Below are positions 34,841 through 48,805 of a stretch of DNA of 64,000 nt, piece by piece; the first letter of the stretch is position 1; each line of letters begins with the position of its first letter. Made by a program: the position numbers and the translations under genes. This DNA is from Chrysomallon squamiferum. Its lineage: Eukaryota; Mollusca; Gastropoda; Neomphalida; Peltospiridae. Location of the stretch: positions 19,409,394 through 19,473,393 of the forward strand of contig CM022672.1 in the NCBI GenBank assembly GCA_012295275.1, given 5' to 3'. Under the pieces are notes generated by a model, which had not been told where the DNA came from, ran no database searches, and saw only the letters and a program-made list of their open reading frames with translations.

Positions 34841-37705
34841 CTGTTTATCTGTTTATCTGTTTATCTGTTTATCTGTGTATGCATGTATGTATGTATGTAT
34901 GTGTGTATATATGTACATGTGTGTGTGTGTGTGTGTTTGAATGTGTATGTGTTTGAATATGTGTATGGTCTCTAGGTGTTTATTTGTCTAAATTTATAAA
35001 CATCCTTGGTATGTGCTGTTCTGTCAACTAGAAGCTGCATGTAAAGGATTTCTTTGTCAATAATTAATAACAGATGACACTAAAGTATTGAGAGCTGGTT
35101 TCCTACTTCTGATAACATACACATTACATTAAACAAATTTTAATTTCTTCATAAAGTGAAAAATTCCACACGAATTCAATTCACACAGTCTGCAAATCAT
35201 TCAGGTAACAAATGCTACATGTTTGAACAACACTAAAATCATAACTGATGTTTACTGCCTGGATGTTTTATTTTAAAAACATTTTTTTACCCAAATCCAC
35301 CGATTCTCTTTTGTTGTTTGTTCATGATGAAAAAACACCAAAATTCTTTATATTCAAAAGGTTATCAGCAAGAAACAAGAGTGCACTTGAAAACACTGGA
35401 AATATCAATGCTGATAAAGTAACCATGGATTACAGCAGTGAATTTAAATTAACACAAACCTTTTTGTATGCTTTGAAGACGTTGCACTTGAAGACGTTGG
35501 TAGGACCGTCACGGGCTATGTAGCTCCAGATCTTCAGGTCCTGGGAGTCGTGAGAAACGTAAAATACCCTGAAACAATAAACACAATGATTAGAAAATTA
35601 AGGATGAATTTTTTTTTTTTTTTTTTTTTAGAATTATTTTTTATTTTTAAAATTTCTGATTTCATTTTGGTGTGAAACAAATCTTACTAATGTGTTTATT
35701 GAGTAATATTTGCATCAATTTCAATTTTAGCCAAATTACAGTTAGTTTGTATTAATTCCATTTCATGTGTTGCTTTAAATAAAGCTTTACTAATTTTAGT
35801 TATCTTATAAATAATAATTAAATAACTGAAAATGTAACCAAACCAACTGATATGTTTGCTATCTCTTACTACTACAAAAAGAGTAACCAACATTTTCATT
35901 GCAGACAATGGTTTCTGGTATATTTATCTTCCTTATAAACATACAGATATAGACAAACACACACAAATTAAAATGTCTAAAGATAATATGAAACTGCAAA
36001 AGAAATTCCTCAAAAATGTTCTTTAAAAAAATGAAACTGTTAAAAATAACAACACTTATGTTTGTGCCAGACATGCTGTTCCAGAGTAACTGAATGAATA
36101 AATAATTACAACAGGTTACAAACATTTATCTCATTTCACAAAAACACAGGTCTGTTGTAGAAACATAACTGTTGAAATGTTGGCTATTTCCCATACCAAC
36201 CTAGCATACCCTATTCTAGTATATTAAAGACAGTGTTTTATGTTATTTTACTGTCTATGGGAAAGCACATTAAAAAGATCATTTGCTTCTATTAGCACAT
36301 GAAGTCAATGGAGAGGGTTTTTCTCTTTCTTAATTATTATTTTTAAAAAAAATCAGATTTGATATTTACTAACCATTATTTTAAAACACAAGTATATTAA
36401 TGAATTCATTTAAGAAACATAGAAAGGGATATCCAATATTGCATGTTATTTTGATCTTCTGTATTATTGTCCTCAGATCTTGAATTCAGATCAATGAAGA
36501 TCTTTGCTGTAATGTATTCTGGACTGAATAAAGCCTTTTAAGGATTTAGTCATTTTGGTTTAATCTAGATCCAGTTTAGCTATGCTTTCAAATAATAAAG
36601 AAAGCTAAGTCCAACAGTCTTTGTAATGTTTGTAAGATAATGAAAAATGGAAACAGAAAAATACTTCCTTAAAAACTGATTTCTTTCATTCATGAAATTT
36701 TTATTCTAAATCTTTGGAAATATCTTAACTCTCTTTGTCATTTTAGAATTTTTATTTTGAGAAAATGAAACCAAGAAATGAAATAAATTAAGTAAGAAAA
36801 TACTGATAAAACAATAATTAATAAAACAAAACAAGGAAAAGTAATAATAACAACAATAACAGATAAAAATAAAAATTATAAAATAACAATAACAATAACA
36901 ATAATAATAATAAAAGAAAACAAACAAACAAATATAATAATAATAATAAAAAAAAAAAAAAAAATAGCTGAAGAAAATGGACTTTTATGGCAAGTTCATA
37001 CTGTGAATTTTTAAATCTTATTTCCTTCAGCTTCGGGCATTTAACATTTATGTCATCTTTCCCACCTTAAAAACGTGGCTGTGCAATATTTTACAAATTA
37101 GTTTAGTCCGTTTTGTGTGCCAGTGTGTCATAAAGCAAGAAAGCAACTGTCAGTTCAGAACTGAGAACATTTACGATCACAGTGAACTTGAGTTACAAAT
37201 TAAATCTAAAGGTTGTGCCACACACAGTAAGACCAACATATTCAACAATAATTAAATACCTTAAGACTGTTTATGTCAAATACAATGTCAGATAATTATT
37301 CAGCTTAGATGTGTCGTTCAATCACTCCCCACATCAAAAAAAAAAAAAAAAAAAATAAAAAAATATAAATTAAAAAAAATCTTTAAATTACACACTGCTA
37401 ATAGGATTTCCAACAAGAACTGTTCAATATGTTCATGACAATTTCTCTTTCAAATAATGAACAAAAAAAAAAAAACCTCATTGAAATTCTGTAATTAAAG
37501 ATTTCTCTTTTTTTTTTTCAGTGATCTTGTTAGATTTTTTTTTTTTTCTTTAGAGAAAGGAAAGCAATAAAAGAAATAAAAGGGAAGTAGTTAAAATTTT
37601 CAAGAAAATAAAATCAGGTGACCTTTAAATTGTGAACAGCTTGAAAAACTGCCATTCAGTTACTAATAAAAGTTGTCAAGAAATTATGCTTATACACACA
37701 TACGT

Positions 37706-37738
<33 letters not shown>

Positions 37739-38243
37739 ATATCAGTAATATCAAATCTAAGCAAAACTTCTGAATTTAATTTCTCAAAGTATGGATCATT
37801 TTAGCTCTGACAAAAAAAAAAAAAAAAAAAAAAAAGATTTAAACAAAATGGGTCAGTTTCTTAATTTATTTTAAACTCAGAACATAAACTGCAGAAATAA
37901 ATAAAAAAATCTGTTTACAAATGGTTTGCCGATAATGTAAATGAAAGCAGTTAGTAAAGTATGCACAAGTTGTATTGATTTTGTAACTACCTCTTGACAC
38001 AACTCAAACTGCTACTGGTAATTGTTCTATCTGCAAATAGTCCACTTCTTAAATGCTTTTAACACACACGCAATAAATATTATATTATAACTAAAATAAT
38101 TTTATTATTTAAAAAAAAAAAAAACATTTTATTTTATTAGCAGATATATCTGTTCAGGAAGATCCTAATGTATTTGAAAAAAAAAAAAGTTGTCCATGTA
38201 GTCTGTTCAGTGAAATTCTATGAAAGAGTATCCTTCGAATTAC

Positions 38244-38281
<38 letters not shown>

Positions 38282-39910
38282 GGTAGGATGACATAAAATC
38301 CATAGATAATAGATTCTTCAAACCTGCAAAGTGCAATAAATCTCTCTTCTGTTAGATAGATACTTGATCCAAAATCATGATATGCAGCTAAAATAATAAC
38401 AAGAGTGTAATAGATATTAAACTGCAGGACTGACAAATGTGAATGGTATGGTCCCACTGCTGGTATCAGTTTATCAGTAAGTCTGCTGATTTGTACACAG
38501 ATAATCACCAAACAAAACGCAGAAAAAAAGGGGTAAAACCAAGGTAACATCACAAGAAAGAAAAGAAAAATAATTTTAATGATGCTAGAAAAGAAATTAA
38601 TATGTGGAAGTGCATTTACAAGAAGGAAATAGCTATATGAGTCCAAATGGTTTTTCACAGACTGATGCTTGTAAAATGGGAATTAATAATAATAATGATG
38701 ATGATGATTACGATGATGATAATGATAATGATGATAAGAATAGCAAGAAGAAGAAGATGATGATAAAGTCCACACAAGCAGACTATACTGTATCTAAGAT
38801 TTCCAAGCCCCTGAATTTCAATTAAAGGGTGTAGAAATTAGTACAAAGATCAGATACCAAAGATGTATTACAATGAGGGATAGCCAGAGACCTTATTTTA
38901 GTTTAGTTTTTTTAAAATCTGACACACAAGTACCAGTCTCAAGTAGATTCAAGCTTGAGGAATAAAGATCTGTGTCTGAACTCCAGCTGTATATTCTCAT
39001 CTTGTTACATAAAGGACCTAACGCCTGACTGGTCTGCTTTCCATTCAGGTTTCTTGGTAATTGATCAGTTGGCATGTGATCAGAAAAATAAGGATTTCTG
39101 TAATCCAAAAATGGAATGTAAATTTTAAAAACTGATTACATTTTGGTTGGCTTGTTCTGTTTCATTGGACTGTTACAGTCCAAGACCACAGCATTTCAAA
39201 AGAAATTTTCATGCAATAGTCTTCTGTAAGTGAAATCTTTTTTAATAAAAATAAAAATAATGACCTGTTAATGGGGGTGAATGAGACTTTAGGAATAAGG
39301 ACTCTATTCAGAGAATATATGAGTCCAATTTGCATCAGAAATGACATGATTCTCTCTTGATACTTGATGAATTAGAAAGAGGAAGTCTGTTATAAATAGT
39401 ACAAGGTACTGAACTTTCAATACATATGCCATTCCATTTTTAATGCTTGCAAATGCTGGAAACAATTACCTAGCTTTGTAATTTGAACCTGCCCACTGAA
39501 TCTTTTCCCAGAAGAGTCATATAAAATATAATTTATTAGATTTCTTGGCAAACAGAATGACAGTAAAAATGTTTTCTCACTGTTATATCTCGTTCTATTG
39601 CTTCTAACAGCACAATATATGGTTATAAACAAGCACATTAAGATGTACTGATTTCATTAAATGCTTCATGCCATACTCATGAATATGATAAATCGAGATA
39701 AAGTGATGTTTAAATAACTGAATATAATGCAAATGGACTGAGTGACGTTTAAATAAATGAATATTCCATTTGTGTTTTTCCAATGTGACTAAAACAAACA
39801 GTACAGAGCAGGGGAATATAATGAATGATCATCTGTCAGTTGAGTAAACACAAAACAGACTGAACAGAATAGAAAAAACTAACAAAAACCATTATTGACT
39901 ATTATGAAAA

Positions 39911-39941
<31 letters not shown>

Positions 39942-42687
39942 GGCTGCTGCTGGAAAATAAAGCAGTTAGTATAAAACAATTACACTGTTAAACCAAAATA
40001 AAGGCAAACTGAAAAATAAATGTGTAACATTCTGAGTCAATATCACATTTATTGCATGTTTCAAAGTGTTATAACATGTATTTTTAAAATTGTACATACT
40101 TTTTTTAAATAATAATAATTAGAATAAATATTATTATTGTTTTTGTTGTTGTTGTTATTTAAAAAAATAAATAATCACAAATATTATTTTCTTGAAATGA
40201 GAACAAGATTTGTAACAAATGGGAGAATACCAAATTAAGATTAATATGAAAATCTTTTGTTCTATTGTGTGTAGCTGCAAGATATTAAAACATAATCCTC
40301 TGGCTATAAGAAACTGATAAATATTCCTGACAGAAAAACAATGTATTGTTACCATTTAATCAGTTTCAGATTTAAAATACCTTTTCACCTGCAGGGAAAA
40401 AAAAAAAAAAATTAATATGTAAAAAAAATAATAATAATAAATAAATGAGATAATAATAAAAAAAATAAAAAAATAGTTTATGGAAGTAAACTGTATTATG
40501 AAAAGATAATCAATAAAAACAAAACAAAAACAACAAACACATTTTGCTTGTTTTGTTTATTAATACTTCTTTGATTTTTCTTCTTTAAGAATTGAAAAAA
40601 CAAGCCAACGAAACAGAAATCATGTTTCTGACTTTATTCTCAAGTGATCAATGGCATCAACAATCTGGATCTATGTTTACCGATAATCTCCTGACTGTAA
40701 CTGGCACATTAGACATCTTCATTTCCACTAATGAAATTTAAAATGTCCGACCAACACCTAATTTGCACGGGGTATCTAATTTTCCTGGGAGTACACCATG
40801 TCCTTCCTGTGATGTGACTTGTCAAACTTCGTTTACAAGTCGCAATGAAGCCAATCAGAGTGGTCAATTACCCACAAAACCCAGGGGCTCATGGCCAGTT
40901 TGGAAGACTGGACAAGCGACTGATTTGTCCAGCCAATTATTGTCCAAGATTTGCCAACCTTGCCTGCTGGCAGTCTTTCTACACTGACAAGATCTGGTCA
41001 GTGGGGTTATTAAAGGTCAATAAAAAAAATAAAAAGGAAATTATTTCACTTTAATATTAATTTCAATAATAATTGTTATATCTATATAAAATTGTTTATG
41101 TATTGCAATTATCTTAAATATATTAATTGTATAAAAAGAGATAATTTAGGAACAAAACATTTTATTTAGTCATTATATATTAATCCAAAAATAAAAAGGA
41201 AATTATTTCACTTTAATATTAATTTCAATAATAATTGTTATATCTATATAAAACTTGTTTATGTATTGCAATTATCTTAAATATATTAATTGTATAAAAA
41301 GAGATAATTTAGGAACAAAACATTTTATTTAGTCATTATTTATTAATCCTTTTTTTCATTACTGAATTGTTAAAAATAGAAACATGTTATTATGAAAATA
41401 TATCCTTGAGCAGATCCCCAAAATAAGCTTCTGATCCAACTATGACTGAAATGAAACTGTAAACATTGTCGTAATAGTTACTAATTGCAAATGTAACACT
41501 TACTCTTTACCATATTTCTCATTTTAACATACAATTAAACACTGGTCAAGTAATTAATACTACCTACTTAAATGTAGATAAGCAGTTCAAAAAAAATTAG
41601 CCTCAGATTTCCAGTGATTAATTTACAGACTACTAAGACCTAAGGTATTCTGAAGAAATTATTTTCAATTTGTGGTCATTAAACAAAACTAATATTTTTT
41701 CATTGATTTTAAGATGTTGTTCCTAAATATCTAATCAGTGGAAAACATTTTCTAGAAGAACCATTTCATTTGGTACAGTTTAAACAAAATCAAACTCATT
41801 GATGAACATTTTTATCTTAAAAGTTTTCCTTGCAAGTTTGGAGAATCGGTGTTAAGAGCACTCAAAGGATAACACTGCAAGTGATTCTCTGGAAGACCAA
41901 GAACTGCAGTGGTGATCTGAGTCACTTCAGCAGGGCAGACTTGAGTTCTCAAATCAAAAACAAATAGGTGATTCAATTCATACAATCAGTCCTGTAAGCA
42001 CTCAGGCTAAAACAAGAGACAAATCTGTTTGTTCTTTGATTCTGCAGTGGAAAATCATTCATACATCAATTTAAGATCGTGAATTGTTGGACTCACTTAA
42101 TTGTCTTGCAGAATGGTTAACAAATCTGTATGTAACGTTGTTGCTCAATAATGGTATATAAGCAAGAATTTGTGACTGGAATTTCAAACATTACAGATCA
42201 ATAGTTCAAAACTTTTAAGTCGGATGAGGATGTGCACAGTTATGTGCCAATAAATGATTATGTAAATTCAGTTATGATCAGGATTTCAAATTAGCAGGAA
42301 CCATCTAGACAGTAATAAGTATATAAACAAAATTTTCCCAAATCTTATTAATAATCTGAAGGGTGAAATATTTATTTTGATGTTCCAGGTCACTAAAAGC
42401 AAATTGCTTAAAGGAACATAATGATAAGTGTATTAACAAGGAAACAAACATCCCCATAAATTGCATGTACTAATATAGATGATGGCCTTTTTTAAATTTA
42501 ATTTTTTTATTTAAAGCTTTTTTGAGATTAAAACACTTACTTTAGTACACTTCCATTAACAGTTCTGATCAAGAAAATAATTATCTATATTCTTAGAAAC
42601 TTTGCACATACCATTAGGAATTTTATTAACCACAAAATCTCATAATGTGTATTTGAAAGAGATGTATTATTATTATTATCATTGATC

Positions 42688-42736
<49 letters not shown>

Positions 42737-45700
42737 GTTATTATTGTTATTATGATTGTTATTATTATAGGCTGACAGACATTTCATCTGCTCAAACCAT
42801 GTACATCATAAACGAACACATACAGTTAACAATGGAATGACACCTAATGCTAGGTTTAATAATCCAGAAACTAAACAACAGATATTATGTATCAAGGTTA
42901 CACCAAGATAATTAAAAAAAAGTAACTGCAGTCAGCATATGTGAATAATTTTCAATCAGTAACAACACCACACACAGGACCTACCTGTAGATAGGGTGCT
43001 GCATCACAAGAAGTCGACTTTCATCAAATGTCCACTGACTTTTCTGTAAGAGAAAACTTACTATAATAATTAAAAGCACTCATTAAGTTACACACCAAGA
43101 AAAAAAGAGAAAAATTAAAGTAATAAAAATAATGAATTAAATAAAGAAGAATAATAAAATAAAATATCAACTGTCATAAAAAAAATATAAAAATAATTTA
43201 AAAGAAAAAAATAATAATAATAAAATAAAATATCAATTGTAACACAGAAATATAAAAATAATTTTAAAAAATAATAATAATAATAAAATAAAATATCAAC
43301 TGTCAAAAATAATAATAATAATATTAAAAATAATAATAAAATAATAATAATAAAACAACAAACAAACAAAACCCCCAAAACAACCAAAAAACTAATAAAC
43401 TCCAAAATAATTTAAAAATTTACATATCTTCATTAAAATTTTGCTTTATGATAAAAATGGAAACAAAGAAATATAAATGTAAAAAAAAAAAAAAAAAAAA
43501 AAAAAAATGTAAAAGGGAATTCTCTCAGTGAACATGGAAACAAGAATTGATCCTGTGACCCATCACTCCAAAGTTCTAACCTCTGAACACTGAGGGTAGC
43601 CCGTCCTATAAAACACTTAGTTAATATATGCCCATGTTTTATGTATCAGTACTGACATAACTGGTCCAGACTACAAAATATCTGTGAACATAATCAGTAC
43701 TATCAGTAATAGTCATTTTCAACTAGCTGTTCTATATATTTTGCTGTTCATTATCTTCGGATGGTTGTTATTAGGAATCTGGTTTATGTACAGAGCCATC
43801 ACAAGAACCTATTATTTTTATATTTGTGATTTATGAACATTAGTAGATTAGTTTCGTGTACGCCAGATATACTGAATAATTCCAGCGTCTGTCAAATGAC
43901 CTACAAAAAGTGTATTTAAATGAACGGCACAAAACAATTAGTGGTGGTTCTTAAAATATATACTATTGCAGAATTATAATATATAACTTTAAGTTGTCGG
44001 GTTTTTTTCTTCCCTTTTCTTAATTTTCCCTAAATTTCTGTGTTTTTTTTTTTTTTTTTTTTTTTTTTTCCCCCCCATTTTGCAATAAACAGCAATGAAA
44101 TTCTAATATTTTGACTAGAGATATGTACGGTCTGTTTGTTAAAGGCCATTTACTTGATGTGTCAAATCAGATGTTAACACACAGAACAGAACAGCGACAA
44201 ACTGTCAACTCAATAATGTTTTCATAATGAGTCTGACAGGACTTGTTCACATTTTCTGCACTGACCATTGATTCTCTTGTGGGGTAGGCAGAATTGATGC
44301 TTGCCTATAATTACGTCTATTGATACTGATTGAGCCTGCGTTGCTCTTTCATGTGCTGTTTCCACAAAGTGGATTGAAAACTGCGACGTAATGGTCTGGA
44401 ATGGGTTTAGCGTACCAATCTGATAGGTCTCAAACGTGTTGTCATCCATCTTGCCCAGCCTGTTTTAACCGCGTGTGAAGAGTACCGCAATCAGCACCCA
44501 TTCAGACGTACTGCATCAACGGTGTTGTATTCTTTGAAGCTGATGTACGTTGCGAAGCTTTCGCCAATAAATGTTTGTTACCATCAGGACTCTTTTTAAT
44601 GTGTTTCCGAAAGATAACAATTATCAAAGCATGTGCCTTTCAGCATGGCCAGATTATGATATGCGAAATGGCACTTGCTGTCAGATCTGAATAGAAGAAG
44701 AGTTTATCCAGTGTTTACACTGCTTTCAGCGTTCACAATCTATCAATGGTGAATTCAATATATCTGTGCATTAGTGTAAACGTGATTAATTTTTATTTCA
44801 CTCCCAAAGGACTGGGCTTTGAAAGCAGTGAATTTACTGAAGCACCGATGCACATAATGCACTGTAGTGAAAACAACATTCAGATTATTGCAAAACAGTT
44901 GCTTACACGATTCTATGCATGAGATGGGGTAAACCAATTCGGTGTTATTGTCTTTGACATTCTGTACCATTTCTAAAAATTGATTTTGCTGTAATTTGGA
45001 TTTTTACACATGTTTTTGTTTATTATTATTATACAAAACAGAAAAAAGAAAAAGACACAGTTGTGAAAGAATTTGGCCATTGATGTTATTATTTATTTAT
45101 TTAATTTGATGCAGATTGAACTTGTAAAACAACATTGATATTTTAATGTTCAGAAAATTAAAATAATAATAAATTACCAATATTATTATACACTGGAAAT
45201 TGAAGCCACCATAATAATAATAATAAAAATAAAAAAATATAATAATAGTCAAAAATAAAAGTAAACAAAAGGCACATTTTCATATTAGAAAGCCTTTTTT
45301 TTTTTATATACCTTGATTTTTAGAATCTTGAAAATGTTCCTAAATTATGATGCACACATATTTATTTACCTTTGAACACAATTTTTTTTTAATTTAATTT
45401 TGTTTGTGTCATGTAACCAAATCTAATGCTATAGATATCTTCTTCTACATATTATACAAATTAATTTATATCCATCAGAATTTGTGTTTTTTTTCTTAAA
45501 TTATTTTTTTTATTTCTTCGGTCTTTTCAATGTATTCAACATATGTCCATCAAAAAGATTCTCTTTCCTGTTTTCTTTTTGTACAATTAAATGTTATTTC
45601 AGTAGCTTTTTTCAACAGGAGATGAGAAAAAAAAAAGAAAAGATGTTGAGAAAATAGCAAATTGAAAAAACTGAGAAAATAAAGTTGGAACTCAATATCT

Positions 45701-46962
45701 GCAAGGCATCATTATTTGTTTTCTTCTTTCTGAAAAAACCTTTTTGTTGTTCATGTGAATGGATGGTAGAATCTATTTCCTCCAGGCACAATAATTAATA
45801 CAATGCCCAAAGGCCATGAAAAGAAAAAGCAAAGAGAAAAAAGAAACATTTTAAAAAATATTTTCTCTGAACCCATTTATTTTAGTGAACAAATAATTTA
45901 CATTTTGTTCAATTAGTTTAATGAAGCTTATGGTGGAATGAAGATCTTGAAAGAATCTTTGTAAAAAAAAAAAAAAAAGTTTGCATAAACATCATTAAGG
46001 AATAGGCCAATAATAATATTTTTTCTTTTCCCTTTTTAAAAAAAAAAATTAAAAATTAAAAAACAAAAGCTCCCACTGTAGCTGTAATTTCACTGTATTT
46101 AAATAAAAGAAGTTTTAAACTTTAGTATCCCAAAAGATATAAATTAGGTATGAGTTAAAACAAGTATAAAATATTTTTCTGTCCAATAAATAAATAAATA
46201 AATAAATAAAAATAATAACAATAATAATAATAATAATAACAATAATGGTAATAATGAAAACAATTAACATATTTTATTTTTTTTCTTCAAATCAATAAGA
46301 TTATGACACTTTTAACCCTGATTATGAAAACAAAAAAAAATAGTTTTTTTTTTTATAATTTTTTTTTTTTTTACAGTTGACTAGCATAACATAGATTCAG
46401 CATTTGATGTTTATTCCATCTAATTAATCTACAATAAATAACACAAATATCAGGACACTTTAACAGAATATCAATACTACAGTTTTATATTTCACAAACA
46501 CAGATTATTTTTTATTTTTTCCCCCAACCTCCATTAGTCAGGTATTCTAGGGAACAGAATGTAACAAAACACTGATGCAATTTCCAGGTAATTTCCTTAT
46601 TTCTCACCTGCTTTTTTCTCCTTAACACCACTTTGACCCCATCGGCTGACACAGTGATAATTACTTTCTTCTTTTTAATTGCTTTTGCCTTAAACTCATA
46701 CTGAAAAAGAGAGATAAATATATTTAAAAAAAAAAAAAAAAAAAAAAAGGTTTTTATTGCTTTTCTTTAAAGAATCTTTTACTATGTTCTATATAATGTT
46801 TTTTTTATTATTATTTTTTTTTTTTTGTGTATTTTTTTATCTTTTTTGGGGGGCTTCAGAGGACAGATCCATAAAACAGATCCATAAAAATAATTATTCT
46901 TGGTGTTTTTCTTCTGTTTTTTTTTTTTATATATAATTTTATTACTTTTTTGTTTCTTTCCT

Positions 46963-47019
<57 letters not shown>

Positions 47020-48439
47020 AATTTTCTATTTATGTTTTAGATTTGGAAGAAACCATATTTTCCAGTGTTATAACTTTAATTTATTACATGCAAAAGCTGT
47101 GTTTATTTAGACAATACAAATTTTAGACACTGTCAGTGAAGAAGTTTCTATAAAATAAAATAAAAATAAAAATCAAACTCAAACAGTAAACTAACAATTA
47201 CTAAACATATCGTTTTTAAATTACTATTATTATTTTGCTGCTTATTTACTGCTGCCTATGGTGGAATTGTGATCAAACTCATTTTTGCTTTTCAATGATG
47301 TTCTTTTTTTCTATCTTTTTGTTTTTTAATTCTTTATTAAAAAAATATTCATAAATTCAGTTGCACAATGAAAAAAGATTTACCTTAAAATAATATAAAT
47401 TAAATTATTTATTAACTTGAAACCAAACAATAATAATAATAATCATAAAAACCAAATAAAATGATAACAAAAATAATAACAAGATACATTCTAAAAGTAA
47501 CAACAAAAAATAATTCCAGAACCTACTGCCACAAACAAATATAACCATTTTTTTTTTTTTTTTTGGTCAGAAAGTGAATATAGGTGTCTGTTATCTACAG
47601 CTTTTGTTATCTCTGTACTCATTTCCTTTTCTCCAAAAAAAAAAAAAAAAAAAAAAAAGAAAAGAAAAAAATTTAAACCCGTATCTTTGGATAGAATCGT
47701 TTATCGTCTAGGTATGCAAACTTGATATGGTCATGAATCAAAGTGCAGACTGCTGTGCGGTAAATAGGAGACCAGCTACACAAACTTATCCCAGGTCCCA
47801 TAACTCTCTCTACAATTTCTCTATGATTACACCAGCATAACAAGTTTGCCTGCTCAAATTTGGTTGCTCACTGACCCGGCCTGGTTCAAGTCATAAATCT
47901 TCAGCTTCGTGGACGATTTTGATGGAAATCGATGCAAAAAGAGACGAACAAATTAGGAAATAAATCAACATGGATATAAACGTGTGATATAAACTCACAC
48001 TCCATTAACTCATCTTCCACAATAAATCCACAAAATTGCTTAAAGATTTAGAAAGATTTGCCAAATTATGCCTATTAGCATCTGGGCCATAAAGCAAAGG
48101 AAAAAAAAAGGAGACTGTGCTGACCAAGGAGGCCAAAAAGGCAAGACGGTACAGCTATTTAATCAAATCTTGTGGACTGGTCCAGTCATACTGCTACCAC
48201 TGCCCCCCAGCAAATACTCTCAGTAGATAAGGACTTGTGATCTTTGCGAAGAAATATTCATTGATTGCAATAAAAAAAAAATAACATGCATGGATGGCAT
48301 CATTAATGTCAGCATCAATATTTTGATGATCAGTGCTGTGTTTGATGGGACAATCTCATCAAGCGATGTTTACACAAAACCAAGAATGTGGAATACAGTT
48401 TTAGCTGCAGTATTTGTTTTTCTCTTTCGGTTTATAAAT

Positions 48440-48479
<40 letters not shown>

Positions 48480-48770
48480 GGTGGATCACTAAGTAATTTT
48501 TTTTTTAAATTTATAAATTTATTTTTGTAAATAAAATATTATTAAACTATTTCATTATTACATACATTTTCTGATAGCATTAGTTTTACAGAGTTTCACT
48601 GGAGTTTTTTTCTTTTTTTTTTTCTTTCTTTTTTTTTTTAGCAACATAAATATGTTATCAGTCCCAAACACCAAAACAGATATAAAATATCTTAATCTGG
48701 AAAACATTTTGTTCCTAATTTTTTTTCAGTTCCTGCCACTGTTTTTCAAGAAATGTGCTAACAAACCTAA

Positions 48771-48805
<35 letters not shown>

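Larger units (their letters stand above)
28220..35459 (-). other. NOS1AP intron between exons d and e
   Basis: 7.2 kb, rich in simple repeats: (TA)n(CA)n at 28811-28843, (CATA)n at 28871-28931, A-run plus (AAT)n at 30996-31068, A-runs at 31782-31814 and 34449-34488, (GAAA)n at 32283-32382, (GT)n at 33885-33911, and a (GT)n/(ATCTGTTT)n/(ATGT)n cluster at 34809-34936. The arrays at 32488 and 34011 are listed separately. No exon is supported; small frames such as 29008-29313 and 33550-33810 lack any recognisable feature. Confidence 0.5.
43044..46607 (-). other. NOS1AP intron between exons b and c
   Basis: 3.6 kb. It holds an imperfect 60-65-bp AAT-rich tandem repeat at 43145-43320, an A-run at 43480-43507, a T-run at about 44043-44069 and a less AT-rich island at 44220-44970 with two minus-strand frames (below). 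Confidence 0.5.

Noticed and set aside
38218-38658. 146-codon hydrophobic minus-strand frame
   Set aside because: AT-rich sequence yields Phe/Ile/Leu-rich text, ending in a poly-Phe run from an A-tract; no domain and no splice context.
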